A DNA stretch of 64,000 bases from Acetobacterium fimetarium (GCF_014284475.1 NZ_WJBC01000009.1:1-64000), one strand, 5' to 3'; positions 7,134 to 16,565 are shown, numbered from the stretch's first letter. Translations and numbers: made by a program. The notes: a model not told the origin generated them from the letters alone.

Positions 7134-7355
7134 ATGCGTGTAAAACACAAGGTGTCAATTCGTATTGCCCAAGCCGACGGCAGAACATCTTCGGTTATTA
7201 AAAGCGGGTCCATGTCGATTCGCAACAAATTGCTGAAATTTTTGTTTGGCGAAAAAGTAAATGTGCTGGTACTCACCCCCGGAGACTCGGTTGAAACGGT
7301 GGAAATCCATCAGATGGGAGGTAAAGGCCATGAGTCGAACAAAACGACTGCTTGA
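7134..7355 (+). CDS. Small phage protein, unknown function
   Basis: The 73-residue protein begins MRVKHKVSIRIAQADG, with AAAGGAG eight bases before the ATG. Its middle (LLKFLFGEKVNVLVLTPGDS) suggests a small beta-rich fold. I do not recognise a family with certainty. It overlaps the next start by 26 bases and lies at the head of the replication module, as small accessory proteins often do in such modules. Confidence 0.55.
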   Translation: MRVKHKVSIRIAQADGRTSSVIKSGSMSIRNKLLKFLFGEKVNVLVLTPGDSVETVEIHQMGGKGHESNKTTA

Positions 7356-7659
7356 CGTCATTGCTGATGTCCGGTCCCTGGCTGACAGCCTGCAGGCGGT
7401 TGCTGATGGGCTGTTTACAAATGACCCGGTTGCCGGGGCAGGTCCAGCTGTATTGGCGGCAGAACCGATCGCTGCCAGGCTTGAAAAAACGCCAGAAATC
7501 AAACTGGAAGATGTGCGGGCGGTGCTCGCCAATAAGTCCCGGATGGGCCATACCGCAGCGGTAAGAGAATTGCTGACGAAGTACGGGGCAGCGAAGCTGT
7601 CGGAGATTGATCCGCAAAAATATCCGGCGCTGCTAAAAGATGCGGAGTTGCTGGGATGA
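7330..7659 (+). CDS. Phage protein of unknown function preceding DUF2800
   Basis: The 109-residue protein starts at an ATG preceded by GGGAGGTAAAGGCC. It has an N-terminal helical stretch (MSRTKRLLDVIADVRSLADS). The C-terminal half (LEDVRAVLANKSRMGHTAAV then LLTKYGAAKLSEIDPQKYPA) resembles the small 'rRNA biogenesis protein Rrp5-like' annotated proteins that precede DUF2800 in clostridial phages. Function is unknown. Its stop overlaps the DUF2800 start (ATGA), indicating translational coupling. Confidence 0.6.
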   Translation: MSRTKRLLDVIADVRSLADSLQAVADGLFTNDPVAGAGPAVLAAEPIAARLEKTPEIKLEDVRAVLANKSRMGHTAAVRELLTKYGAAKLSEIDPQKYPALLKDAELLG

Positions 7660-8819
7660 AAACGCAGCAAGCGATTAAGGATAGCGGCACACCGCCAGCC
7701 GACCGGAGCCATGCCTTATTATCGGCATCATCTAGCCATCGCTGGATCCGCTGTCCACCATCGGCCCGGCTCTGTGAAAATTTCGCAGAGTCGGGCAGTG
7801 ACTACGCCAAACAGGGCAGTGAAGCCCATCGCCTGTGCCAGTATAAACTGGAAGCGATGCTGGGCATTAAAACAACGGATCCCAGGGCTGAGCTTGCTTT
7901 TTACGATGCGGAAATGGAAAACTGTGCCGAAAATTATGCCCTCTATGTGATCGAGCAGGTGGCCAAAGCCAAAGAAACCTGCGCCGATCCGGTGGTCTTA
8001 ATTGAACAGCAACTGGATTTTGGCCGCTGGGTCGAGTCCGGCTTTGGCACGGGCGACTGTGTCATTATTGCCGACGGGGCCTTATCCGTGATTGACTATA
8101 AGCATGGCAAAGGCATCCTGGTGGCAGCCGAGAACAACCCACAGATGCGGCTTTATGCCCTGGGGGCGGTCGACTTATTTGATGGTATTTTTGATTTTGA
8201 CACCATCACGATGACCATTTACCAGCCCCGACGGGAAAACATCAGCACCGATACGTTATCGAAAGCCGAACTGCTGCTATGGGCCGACGATGTGCTGGTT
8301 CCCGCCGCCCGACTGGCTGCTGCCGGTGACGGGGACTTTGAAGCGGGAGAACACTGCACTTTCTGTCAGGCCAAAGCGACCTGCCGAAAACGGGCCGAAG
8401 AAAATCTTGCGCTGGCCGCTTATGATTTTGCCCCACCGGCCACCCTGGCCGATGAAGAAATTGAAGCGATTCTGCTCAAAGTGGATGATCTGCTGTCCTG
8501 GGCATCGGACATCAAGGTTTACGCCCTAAAAGGCGCCCTTTGTGGTAAAGCGTGGGCGGGCTGGAAACTGGTTGAAGGCCGGGCCAACCGCAGGTATCGC
8601 GATGAAAAAGCCGTCGCGGCGGCGGTTATTGCCACTGGCGTTAACCCCTATGAACAGAAACTGCTGGGGATCACCGCCATGACAGCCGCGCTTGGCAAGA
8701 AGCAATTTGAAGAAGTCCTCGGTCAGCTGATCTGCCGACCCCAGGGCAAACCAACACTGGTGCCGGAGCGTGACAAGCGACCGGTAATGAACACCGTCAA
8801 AAATGATTTTATCGAATAG
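7656..8819 (+). CDS. DUF2800 protein, RecB/Cas4-like nuclease of a phage replication module
   Basis: The 387-residue protein shows the DUF2800 pattern: SSSHRWIRCPPSARLCE near the N-terminus, a nuclease-like LSVIDYKHGKG near 140-150, and CTFCQAKATC near 230. One early Cys plus three late Cys resembles the iron-sulfur arrangement of Cas4/AddB nucleases. It probably processes DNA ends for phage replication or recombination with DUF2815 downstream. The last codons are altered: the element at 8817-8987 supplies the TAG stop. Reading across the target duplication suggests that the original ended one Glu later (NDFIEE). Confidence 0.85.
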   Translation: MKTQQAIKDSGTPPADRSHALLSASSSHRWIRCPPSARLCENFAESGSDYAKQGSEAHRLCQYKLEAMLGIKTTDPRAELAFYDAEMENCAENYALYVIEQVAKAKETCADPVVLIEQQLDFGRWVESGFGTGDCVIIADGALSVIDYKHGKGILVAAENNPQMRLYALGAVDLFDGIFDFDTITMTIYQPRRENISTDTLSKAELLLWADDVLVPAARLAAAGDGDFEAGEHCTFCQAKATCRKRAEENLALAAYDFAPPATLADEEIEAILLKVDDLLSWASDIKVYALKGALCGKAWAGWKLVEGRANRRYRDEKAVAAAVIATGVNPYEQKLLGITAMTAALGKKQFEEVLGQLICRPQGKPTLVPERDKRPVMNTVKNDFIE

Positions 8820-8987
8820 GTAATTACGAAACTGCCGTGAGCTTTGGGCCCAGTTTCGCACGAAACAATTTCTACACTGTACGGCGGACAGTTCGATGAA
8901 CTGTTCGCCTACACGTTACGAAATCGTTTGTGGAAACTGCACCCAAAGCAATTATTGTTCGGCGTTTTTTAATTTCGCAAATGCCTA
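8817..8987 (+). mobile_element. 170-bp palindromic element (MITE-like), copy 1
   Basis: The element begins TAGGTAATT and ends ATGCCTA and is flanked on both sides by ATTTTATCGAA (8806-8816 and 8988-8998), an 11-base target duplication. Its two halves form a long imperfect hairpin (outer AACTGCCGTGAGC... and GTGGAAACTGCACCC..., apex ACAGTTC-GAT-GAACTGT). It has no coding capacity. The same element occurs at 9646, 16091 (inverted) and, diverged, 43697. Confidence 0.9.
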
Positions 8988-9014
8988 ATTTTATCGAAGA
9001 ATAGGAGAAAACTG

Positions 9015-9578
9015 ATGTCAAATGTAAAAAATGCAAATCCCATGAAGGTCATCACCGGACCTGAAACCCGCTGGAGCTATGCCAATGTCTGGGAGCCAAA
9101 ATCCATTAATGGCGGCACCCCGAAGTACAGTGTCAGCCTGATCATTCCGAAGTCAGACACAAATACCGTGTCAAAAATCACAGCGGCGATTGAAGCCGCT
9201 TATCAGGAAGGCGAGTCTAAACTGAAGGGTACGGGGAAAAGCGTTCCGGCGTTATCCGTTCTCAAGACACCACTTCGCGACGGCGACACCGAAAGGCCCG
9301 ATGATCCCGCCTATGAAAACTGCTATTTCCTCAATGCCAACAGTAACACCGCTCCCGGCATCGTGGACGGCAATCGCCAGGAAATCAGCGACCGATCGGA
9401 AGTCTATAGTGGCGTTTATGGTCGGGCCAGTATTAACTTTTATGCCTTTAATACCAACGGTAATAAAGGCATTGCCTGCCATTTAAACAACCTGCAGAAG
9501 ATTAAAGATGGGGAAAATCTGGGCGGAAAAGCCCGGGCTGAGGACGATTTCGCAGACGAGGATGACTTTCTGGCTTAA
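9015..9578 (+). CDS. DUF2815 single-stranded-DNA-binding-like phage protein
   Basis: The 187-residue protein (start MSNVKNANPMKVITGPETRW) matches the DUF2815 family, OB-fold proteins that act as single-strand DNA binding proteins in phage replication modules. The acidic tail (EDDFADEDDFLA) is like the protein-interaction tail of bacterial SSB. The ribosome site AATAGGAG belongs to the ancestral junction with DUF2800, now separated by the inserted element. It likely works with the polymerase at 9875. Confidence 0.88.
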   Translation: MSNVKNANPMKVITGPETRWSYANVWEPKSINGGTPKYSVSLIIPKSDTNTVSKITAAIEAAYQEGESKLKGTGKSVPALSVLKTPLRDGDTERPDDPAYENCYFLNANSNTAPGIVDGNRQEISDRSEVYSGVYGRASINFYAFNTNGNKGIACHLNNLQKIKDGENLGGKARAEDDFADEDDFLA

Positions 9579-9609
9579 AACGGACAAACAAAAAAAGAAA
9601 AAACATCAC

Positions 9610-9645
9610 CGGGCGGCAGGGAATCATCCCCGCCGCCTTTGTTTA
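9610..9645 (+). terminator. Terminator after DUF2815, invaded by a mobile element
   Basis: GGCGGC (9612-9617) pairs with GCCGCC (9632-9637), followed by TTTGTTTA. The element copy at 9646-9815 is inserted right at the T-run and duplicates GCCTTTGTTTA, part of the hairpin arm and tract. Confidence 0.7.
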
Positions 9646-9815
9646 TAGGTAATTGCGAAACTGCCGTGAGCTCTGGGCCCAGTTTCGCACGAAACAATTT
9701 CTACACTGTACGGCGGACAGGCTATCGCCTGTTCGCCTACACGTTACGAAATTGTTTGTGGAAACTGCACCCAGAGCAACCATTGTTCGACGTTTTTTAA
9801 TTTTGTAAATGCCTA
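9646..9815 (+). mobile_element. 170-bp palindromic element (MITE-like), copy 2
   Basis: Same orientation and near-identical sequence to copy 1. It is flanked by a perfect 11-base duplication GCCTTTGTTTA (9635-9645 and 9816-9826). The apex reads ACAGGC-TATC-GCCTGT, which differs from copy 1 on both sides of the stem yet still pairs, so the secondary structure is kept. Confidence 0.9.
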
Positions 9816-9874
9816 GCCTTTGTTTATAAAAGTTTGTTTGTATGAGTATTTTTATATCAGAACGGAGATTAAAA

Positions 9875-11857
9875 ATGAAAAATTTATCAATTGATATCGA
9901 GACCTACTCCGATGTGGACTTGTCAAAAGCGGGGGTCTACAAATATTCAGAGTCGCCCAATTTTGACATTTTGCTTTTTGGCTATGCGGTGGATGGCGGT
10001 GAGGTGCAGGTGGTTGATCTGGCCAGTGGTGAAGCGATCCCCGCGGCAGTGATGGCCGCGCTGGTGGATGATACCGTGATCAAATGGGCCTTTAACAGTC
10101 AGTTTGAGCGGGTCTGCCTGTCTCAGTGGCTGAGACGAAATTATCCCCAGGATTTTTGCCGTTACAGGATCGCCGCCGATACCGTCAGGGCTTATCTGGA
10201 CCCCTCAGCCTGGCGGTGTTCGATGGTCTGGTCCGCCTATATGGGGCTGCCGCTGTCGCTGGAAGGGGTGGGGGCGGTGCTGGGCCTGGCAGATCAGAAG
10301 CTAAAGCAAGGAAAAGAGCTGATCCGGTATTTCTGCAGGCCGTGTAAAAGCACCACCGCCAATGGTGGCCGTATCCGCAATATGCCGGAGCATGACAGCG
10401 AAAAATGGGAACGCTTTAAAAAATATAATCGGCGGGACGTTCAGGTGGAGATGGCCATCCAGCAAAAACTGGCCAAGACCCCGGTGCCTGATTTTGTCTG
10501 GGATGAGTATCAGCTAGACCAGGAAATCAATGACCGGGGCATCGCCCTGGATATGACCTTTGTCAAACAGGCGCTGGCCATTGATCAGCTTTCCCGGGCA
10601 GAACTGATCACCCAGATGCAGGCCCTGACCCATCTGGATAACCCCAATTCAGTCCTGCAGATGAAAAATTGGCTGGCCGATAACGGGCTGGAAACAGATA
10701 CGCTCGGGAAAAAAGCGGTGGCGGAAATGCTAAAAACAGCTCCGGATCAGTTGGCCGCGGTGCTTTCGCTGCGCCAGCAACTGGCTAAATCCTCGGTCAA
10801 AAAATATCAGGCCATGGACCATGCGGTGTGTCAGGATGGCCGGGTTCGCGGCACCTTTCAATTCTATGGCGCTAACCGGACGGGACGATGGGCGGGCCGC
10901 CTGATCCAGCTGCAGAATCTGCCCCAGAACCACATCCCCGATTTGGAACCGGCACGCGCCCTGGTCCGAAGCGGAAATGCGGATGCGCTTTCAATGCTTT
11001 ATCATTCCGTGCCGGAAGTCCTATCCGAACTGATCCGGACGGCCTTTGTCCCACGCGATGGCATGAAATTTATTGTGGCCGATTTCTCAGCGATTGAAGC
11101 GCGAGTGCTATCCTGGCTGGCGGGTGAAAGCTGGCGGATGGATGTTTTTGCAGATAACGGGGACCTCTATTGTGCAACCGCAGCAAAAATGTTTCACTGC
11201 CAGGTAGTCAAACACGGTGAGAACGCAGCGCTCCGCCAGAAAGGCAAGCAATGCGAACTCAGCTGTGGCTATGGCGGATCAGTCGGCGCGCTAAAGGCCA
11301 TGGGCGCCCTGGAATCGGGGATGGCTGAAGAGGAGCTGCAGCCGCTGGTAAATGCCTGGCGTTTGGCCAATCCCAAGATCGTCCGTTTCTGGTGGGCGGT
11401 GGATCGGGCGGTAAAAGAATGCATCAAACAAAAAATTCCCACGGAGACCCATGGTCTTTACTTTTCTTATCAGCGTGGTTTTTTGCTGATCACCCTTCCT
11501 TCCGGCCGAAAACTGGCTTATGTAAAACCGCGGATTGGTGAGAACCGCTTTGGCGGTGAGTCGGTGACCTATGAAGGGGTGGGGTCCACCAAGAAATGGC
11601 AGCGGATTGAGAGTTACGGGCCAAAGTTCGTTGAGAATATCGTTCAGGCCATCAGCCGGGATATTCTGGCTGAAGCGATGACCAGACTCCGGACCTGTTT
11701 GATTGTGGCTCATGTCCATGATGAAATAATCATTGAGGCGGATATGCGGATGTCTGTTTCCGCTGTCTGTGCGCAAATGGCCAGAACGCCGACCTGGGCG
11801 AAGGGACTGCTGCTTGATGCCGAGGGCTATGCATGCCGTTTTTATAAAAAAGATTAA
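9875..11857 (+). CDS. Phage DNA polymerase, family A with 3'-5' exonuclease
   Basis: The start at 9875 has ACGGAGATT upstream; an ATG at 9842 has none. The 660-residue protein begins MKNLSIDIETYSD, with the exonuclease DxE motif. It carries family A polymerase motifs: DFSAIEARVLSWLAGE (motif A, near 405-420), RQKGKQCELSCGYGG (motif B region, near 455) and VAHVHDEIIIEAD (motif C, near 610). It would copy the phage genome. Length and order (DUF2815, polymerase, VapE) match clostridial siphophage replication modules. No frame break is seen. Confidence 0.93.
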   Translation: MKNLSIDIETYSDVDLSKAGVYKYSESPNFDILLFGYAVDGGEVQVVDLASGEAIPAAVMAALVDDTVIKWAFNSQFERVCLSQWLRRNYPQDFCRYRIAADTVRAYLDPSAWRCSMVWSAYMGLPLSLEGVGAVLGLADQKLKQGKELIRYFCRPCKSTTANGGRIRNMPEHDSEKWERFKKYNRRDVQVEMAIQQKLAKTPVPDFVWDEYQLDQEINDRGIALDMTFVKQALAIDQLSRAELITQMQALTHLDNPNSVLQMKNWLADNGLETDTLGKKAVAEMLKTAPDQLAAVLSLRQQLAKSSVKKYQAMDHAVCQDGRVRGTFQFYGANRTGRWAGRLIQLQNLPQNHIPDLEPARALVRSGNADALSMLYHSVPEVLSELIRTAFVPRDGMKFIVADFSAIEARVLSWLAGESWRMDVFADNGDLYCATAAKMFHCQVVKHGENAALRQKGKQCELSCGYGGSVGALKAMGALESGMAEEELQPLVNAWRLANPKIVRFWWAVDRAVKECIKQKIPTETHGLYFSYQRGFLLITLPSGRKLAYVKPRIGENRFGGESVTYEGVGSTKKWQRIESYGPKFVENIVQAISRDILAEAMTRLRTCLIVAHVHDEIIIEADMRMSVSAVCAQMARTPTWAKGLLLDAEGYACRFYKKD

Positions 11858-12011
11858 TAATTCTTAATGCTGGGGGTTCGATTGATGCGGATTCTTGGCT
11901 TATCGGCAGAGGTGATGATACCACTGTCGATTACCGATGCGTTGGGTAATTCTCACAGGGGCGTTTTTTATGGCCCTGGTGATGGCAGAAAATTTAGGAG
12001 GAGCTAATATT

Positions 12012-14363
12012 ATGAACCAAAAGATAAAAATCGCCGTTTGCAACCGCAAGACTGACAAAAAATATCACAATCAGGAACCGGACTGGGACGACATCGTTGG
12101 CAGAAATCGGACGCCAATCCGCACGTCCGAAACGGTTGAAGAATATCCAAAACTGCCGAAAAAGCAGCGTGATGAATTAAAGGATCATGGCGGTTTTGTC
12201 GGTGGCTGGTTAAAAGGTGGGTCTCGAAAAAATGGCAATGTTATCAGCCGGATGGTTGGCATGCTCGATGCTGACAGTATTTTAGACAGTACCGAATTTT
12301 TACAGAGCACGCGGGCAGCGCTGACCGGAGTGACTTATTTTATTTACTCCACCCATAGCCATACCCGGGAAGCCCCAAGATACCGGGTGGTTATCCTTTT
12401 CTCCCGGGATGTCAGCGAAGATGAATACCCGGCATTGATGCGAATGGTGGCAAAACAAATTGGGATGGATTATTTTGATGATTCCACCTACCAGGCAAAC
12501 CGGATGATGTTCTGGGCTTCTTGTCCGGTCAATGGGGATTTTGTATTTGAAGAAAATAGGGGAGAAGCACTTGATACCGATAAATATCTATCCATGTATC
12601 AAGACTGGCGTGACGTAACGCAATGGCCGACCTCAAACAGACAATCGGAGGTTATCAGTCGAACATTAAAATCCCAGGCTGATCCGCTTGAAAAAGTTGG
12701 CATCGTGGGTGTGTTCTGTCGGGCTTATTCAATCAGCAATGCCATTGCCGAATTTCTACCAACTGTCTATGAGCCATCTGTGACGGCAGACCGATATGAT
12801 TACATTCCCGCTGACAGCAGTGCCGGGGTAATTATTTATGACGATAAATTTGCTTATTCATTTCACACCTCCGATCCAGCCTGCGAAAAACTGCTGAATG
12901 CCTTTGATCTGGTGCGCATCCACCAATTCAGTGATACTGATGATCAGAAATCATTCCAGGCCATGGCTGATTTTGCCAGTCAGAATGAAAAAGTAAAACG
13001 ACTGCTGCTGTCGGAACGGCAGGCCAGGGCGGTCAGCGATTTTGTCGATGGCGACGACGATTCATGGGAGCAACAGCTGGAATATGAACCGCGTTCCACA
13101 GTTTTGAAAAACTCGCTCAGAAATCTGACCCTGATCCTCAAAAATGATCAAAATTTGAAAGGTATTGTCTTTAACCAGCAGTTGGATGGCATGGAAATCA
13201 GGGATCAGGTGCCCTGGCAGCACCCATCAAAATACTGGCGGGATGCCGATGATGCGCAGTTGATCAGCTATGTGGATGCTCATTATGGCACTTTCTCGGC
13301 CCGGAATTATCAGATTGCGGTCGCCAAGGTAACGGATGACCGCTCCTATCATCCCATCCGTGAGTTCCTTGAGGCCCTGCCCGAATGGGATCAGGTTCAG
13401 AGACTGGATACCATTCTGATCGATTATCTGGGCGCCGAGGATAATGATTACGTCCGGGCCGTTAGCCGAAAAACCCTGTGTGCGGCCGTCATGCGGGTAT
13501 TAAACCCAGGCTGCAAGTTTGATTCGATGCTGGTCCTTAACGGTCCCCAGGGCGTTGGCAAAAGTACCCTGATCTCCAGACTGGCCGGGGAATGGTTCTC
13601 GGACAGTTTAAATCTTGGCGATACCAGGGATAAGACCGCGGCTGAGAAACTGCAGGGCTATTGGCTGCTGGAAATTGGCGAACTGGCCGGGCTGCGAAAA
13701 GCCGAGGTCGAAACGCTGCGATCCTTTCTGTCACGCCAGAATGATATTTATCGCGCCGCCTTTGGCAAACGGGCAACGCCGCATCAGCGCCAATGTATCT
13801 TTTTTGGGACGACCAATGCCGAGTCCGGATATCTGCGGGATACGACCGGGAACCGTCGTTTCTGGCCGGTCAAAACACCGGGCAGCAGCAGTCAGTATTC
13901 CTGGGAAATCGCCGATCAAACGGTCAGGCAGATTTGGGCCGAAGCCCTGGTCTACGTGAAGGCCGGAGAACCCTTGTATCTCGATGCCAGGGTCAACCAA
14001 CTGGCCAAGATGGAACAACGTGAGGCAATGGAGGCCGACGAACGTGAAGGCCTTGTTCGTGATTACCTGGATACCCTGCTGCCGGACAACTGGGAAAGCA
14101 TGGATCTATTCGAACGGCGGAATTATCTAAACGGGACGGGTTTTGCTGACATCGGATTAAAAGGCCATGTCAAGCGGGCTGCGGTCTGCAACATGGAAAT
14201 CTGGTGTGAGTGTTTTGGAAAAGAGCGGGCAAACCTAAAGCGCATGGATTCCAATGAACTGGCGAGTATTCTGATCAAGCTGGACTGGCAGCGGCTGCCG
14301 AATAAAGTGAGAACCGACCTTTATGGCCCCCAGTATATTTTCGTTCCCAAAGGTTGTTCCTAG
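12012..14363 (+). CDS. VapE-family phage primase-helicase
   Basis: The chosen start (MNQKIKIAVCNRKTDKKYHN) follows TTTAGGAGGAGC. The 783-residue protein has an N-terminal primase-like domain (to about 330) with GMLDADS near 85 and YFIYSTHSHT near 112, typical of archaeo-eukaryotic-type primases. The C-terminal virulence-associated E helicase domain has Walker A LNGPQGVGKST near 511 and an FFGTTNAESGYLRDTTGNRR arginine-finger segment near 598-617. It would unwind and prime phage DNA for the polymerase just upstream. It appears intact. Confidence 0.92.
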   Translation: MNQKIKIAVCNRKTDKKYHNQEPDWDDIVGRNRTPIRTSETVEEYPKLPKKQRDELKDHGGFVGGWLKGGSRKNGNVISRMVGMLDADSILDSTEFLQSTRAALTGVTYFIYSTHSHTREAPRYRVVILFSRDVSEDEYPALMRMVAKQIGMDYFDDSTYQANRMMFWASCPVNGDFVFEENRGEALDTDKYLSMYQDWRDVTQWPTSNRQSEVISRTLKSQADPLEKVGIVGVFCRAYSISNAIAEFLPTVYEPSVTADRYDYIPADSSAGVIIYDDKFAYSFHTSDPACEKLLNAFDLVRIHQFSDTDDQKSFQAMADFASQNEKVKRLLLSERQARAVSDFVDGDDDSWEQQLEYEPRSTVLKNSLRNLTLILKNDQNLKGIVFNQQLDGMEIRDQVPWQHPSKYWRDADDAQLISYVDAHYGTFSARNYQIAVAKVTDDRSYHPIREFLEALPEWDQVQRLDTILIDYLGAEDNDYVRAVSRKTLCAAVMRVLNPGCKFDSMLVLNGPQGVGKSTLISRLAGEWFSDSLNLGDTRDKTAAEKLQGYWLLEIGELAGLRKAEVETLRSFLSRQNDIYRAAFGKRATPHQRQCIFFGTTNAESGYLRDTTGNRRFWPVKTPGSSSQYSWEIADQTVRQIWAEALVYVKAGEPLYLDARVNQLAKMEQREAMEADEREGLVRDYLDTLLPDNWESMDLFERRNYLNGTGFADIGLKGHVKRAAVCNMEIWCECFGKERANLKRMDSNELASILIKLDWQRLPNKVRTDLYGPQYIFVPKGCS

Positions 14364-14642
14364 TTTGTTCCGTTCCCATGGGGCTGTTCCAGTCCATCTG
14401 ATCAGTTCCGTAAATGGGTAGCAGGAACCGTTGCGGGAACAGTCCCGGGGCGGGGGCGGTAACCAACTTTAACCGCGGTGTACCGGTGTTCCTGATATTT
14501 TTCTAAAAATGGAAAGGTTTAATAATCAGCAGTAATTACGGTAAAGCGCACAGATACGCGCGTATAGGGATTTTTAGTTTCTAAGAACATGGCGGAAATT
14601 AAATTGTTTTTATATTGATTCGGTAGAAAGGACAGGGAATGG

Positions 14643-14711
14643 ATGCGGGAAAAAACAATCGCAGGAAAACTGCTAGTAGCGGTAAAAAAGATGGGAGGTG
14701 ATGCCAGATGA
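14643..14711 (+). pseudogene. VRR-NUC nuclease gene collapsed to 22 codons
   Basis: The short frame MREKTIAGKLLVAVKKMGGD ends two codons later in a TGA overlapping the next start. It matches the beginning of phage VRR-NUC proteins (MxEKxIExKLxxAVKxMGGxA), which normally continue with the catalytic fold for about 70-100 residues and sit between VapE and the SNF2 helicase. Here the body is missing while the ATGA overlap with the helicase remains, so an internal deletion is likely. The stretch 14364-14642 otherwise shows no gene. Confidence 0.6.
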
Positions 14712-16073
14712 AGTTCATCCCACATGATTATCAAAAATATGCCATTGAATATGTTGAAAACCATGAAATGACAGCCCTGCTGTTGGATATGGGCTTGGGT
14801 TGACAAAACCGTTATTACCCTGACAGCCGTTAATCATCTTTTATTTGACAGCTTTGACGTTCATAAAGTTCTGGTCATTGCCCCGCTGCGGGTAGCCAGA
14901 AATACCTGGTCATCCGAAATAAAGAAATGGGAGCATCTTCATGGCCTGATCGCATCGGTGGCGGTGGGAACGGCCGCGGAGCGCAAAGCCGCCTTATCCA
15001 AACCGGCGGATATTTATCTGATCAACCGGGAGAATGTGCAGTGGTTAATTGAAAAGAGTGGTATCCCCTTTGATTTTGAGATGGTGGTCATCGATGAACT
15101 GTCGTCGTTTAAGAATCACCAGTCAAAGCGGTTTCGCGCGCTTTTAAAAGCCAGGCCGAAAGTTAAACGGGTGGTTGGCCTAACCGGAACGCCAAGTGCT
15201 AACGGCCTGATGGATTTATGGGCCGAGTTTAGACTGCTTGACCTGGGCGAGCGGCTGGGCCGGTTCATTGGCCAGTACCGCACCCGCTATTTTAAGCCGG
15301 ACAAACGCAATGGCCAGGTCATTTTTTCTTATAAACCGCTACCCGGCGCCGAAGCAGCGATCTATGCCCGCATTGCCGATATGACCATCGCCATGAAAGC
15401 GACGGATCACTTGCAAATGCCAGCACTGCTTTCATCTCAATATGAAGTGCAGCTCTCTGATTCTGAAAAAGAACGCTATCAGGAATTGAAGCGTGATCTG
15501 GTGCTGCAAACACCCGATGGTGATATTACCGCCGCCAATGCCGCTGCTCTTTCCGGGAAGCTCTGCCAGCTGGCCAATGGCGCCATTTATTCTGATAACG
15601 GCGACACCATTGAATGCCACAACCGGAAGCTGGACGCTTTGGAGGATTTAATTGAAGCCGCCAATGCAAAGCCGGTACTGGTGGCCTACTGGTTTCGGCA
15701 TGACCTGCAGCGGATTAAAAAGCGTTTCACTGTCAGAGCGATCAAATCCAGCCAGGACATCGCGGATTGGAACGCCGGGAAAATTCCGGTCGCCGTGATT
15801 CACCCGGCTTCAGCCGGCCACGGCCTGAACCTGCAGTCTGGTGGATCAACCCTGATCTGGTTTGGGCTGACCTGGTCGCTTGAGTTGTATCAGCAAACCA
15901 ACGCCCGCCTATGGCGTCAGGGACAAAGCAGCCAAACCGTGATCATCATCCACCTGATCACAACCGGCACCATTGACGAGCAGATCTTAACAGCCCTGTC
16001 TGAAAAGAAGCTGACCCAGCAATCACTGATTGATGCCGTGAAAGCTGATCTGAAAAGCGGCGACAATCAATGA
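14708..16073 (+). pseudogene. Phage SNF2/DEAD-type helicase, frameshifted inside Walker A
   Basis: The frame opens MKFIPHDYQKYAIEYVENHE and reaches LLLDMGLG followed by TGA at about 14801. Reading resumes in another frame with KTVITLTAVNHLL. Removing TGAC restores the expected Walker A DMGLGKT. The remaining part has DEAD-like box VVIDELSS, GLTGTPSANGLMDLWAEF, and the SNF2 C-terminal motifs HPASAGHGLNLQSGG and ARLWRQGQ. Total length of about 455 residues fits phage SNF2 helicases. The lesion sits exactly in the ATP-binding loop, so the product is inactive unless this is a sequencing error. Confidence 0.85.
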
Positions 16074-16090
16074 TAATCTGAGGAAACTGT

Positions 16091-16261
16091 TAGGTAATTG
16101 CGAAATTAAAAGGCATCGAACAATGGCTGCTCTGGGTGCAGTTTCCACAAACGATTTCGTAACGTGTAGGCGAACAGTTCATCGAACTGTCCGCCGTACA
16201 GTGTAGAAATTGTTTCGTGCGAAACTGGGCACAGAGCTCACGGCACTTTCGCAATTACCTA
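16091..16261 (-). mobile_element. 170-bp palindromic element (MITE-like), copy 3, inverted
   Basis: Same element as at 8817 and 9646 but in the opposite direction, with apex ACAGTTC-ATC-GAACTGT. Flanks are AGGAAACTGT (16081-16090) and AGGAAACTAT (16262-16271), a target duplication with one mismatch, which suggests an older insertion. It separates the helicase from the next gene without breaking either. Confidence 0.87.
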
Positions 16262-16285
16262 AGGAAACTATTTTTAGGAGGTACG

Positions 16286-16564
16286 ATGATGGAACCCTAT
16301 CAAATTTTAGCAAGTGCGGTTATTATTCAGGCGGTTAAAGACTACCGCAAAGCCCTGCGTTTTGTGAAGCATCACCCACCAGACCTTGATATTGATTTAC
16401 AACAACATGCGCCGCAACAACATGCGCGGCGCGATCAAGTGATCAAAAATGAGAATGAACGGGATGCGATTGAGCACTTCTTCCGGTCGGGATGGTTTGC
16501 GATGCTCTCCAACCTGGATGGCGAGCTGCTGTTAAAAAAAGTTTGTGAAATGGAGGAGGGCTGA
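16286..16564 (+). CDS. Small phage protein, unknown function
   Basis: The ATG at 16286 follows TTTAGGAGGTACG. The 92-residue product is helical and charged, with a Q/H-rich stretch (LQQHAPQQHARRDQ) and a C-terminal EHFFRSGWFAMLSNLDGELL. Small proteins of this type, with a final 'FxSxWFxxLxxxDGExLI' block, often precede the DUF1492-like regulator in clostridial phages. The function is unknown. Its end lies two bases before the next start, so the two are probably co-translated. Confidence 0.65.
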   Translation: MMEPYQILASAVIIQAVKDYRKALRFVKHHPPDLDIDLQQHAPQQHARRDQVIKNENERDAIEHFFRSGWFAMLSNLDGELLLKKVCEMEEG

Positions 16565-16565
16565 G

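Noticed and set aside
14795-14810. Programmed frameshift in the helicase
   Set aside because: No slippery heptamer or downstream pseudoknot is visible, and the extra bases include an in-frame TGA within Walker A. A plain lesion or sequencing error is simpler.
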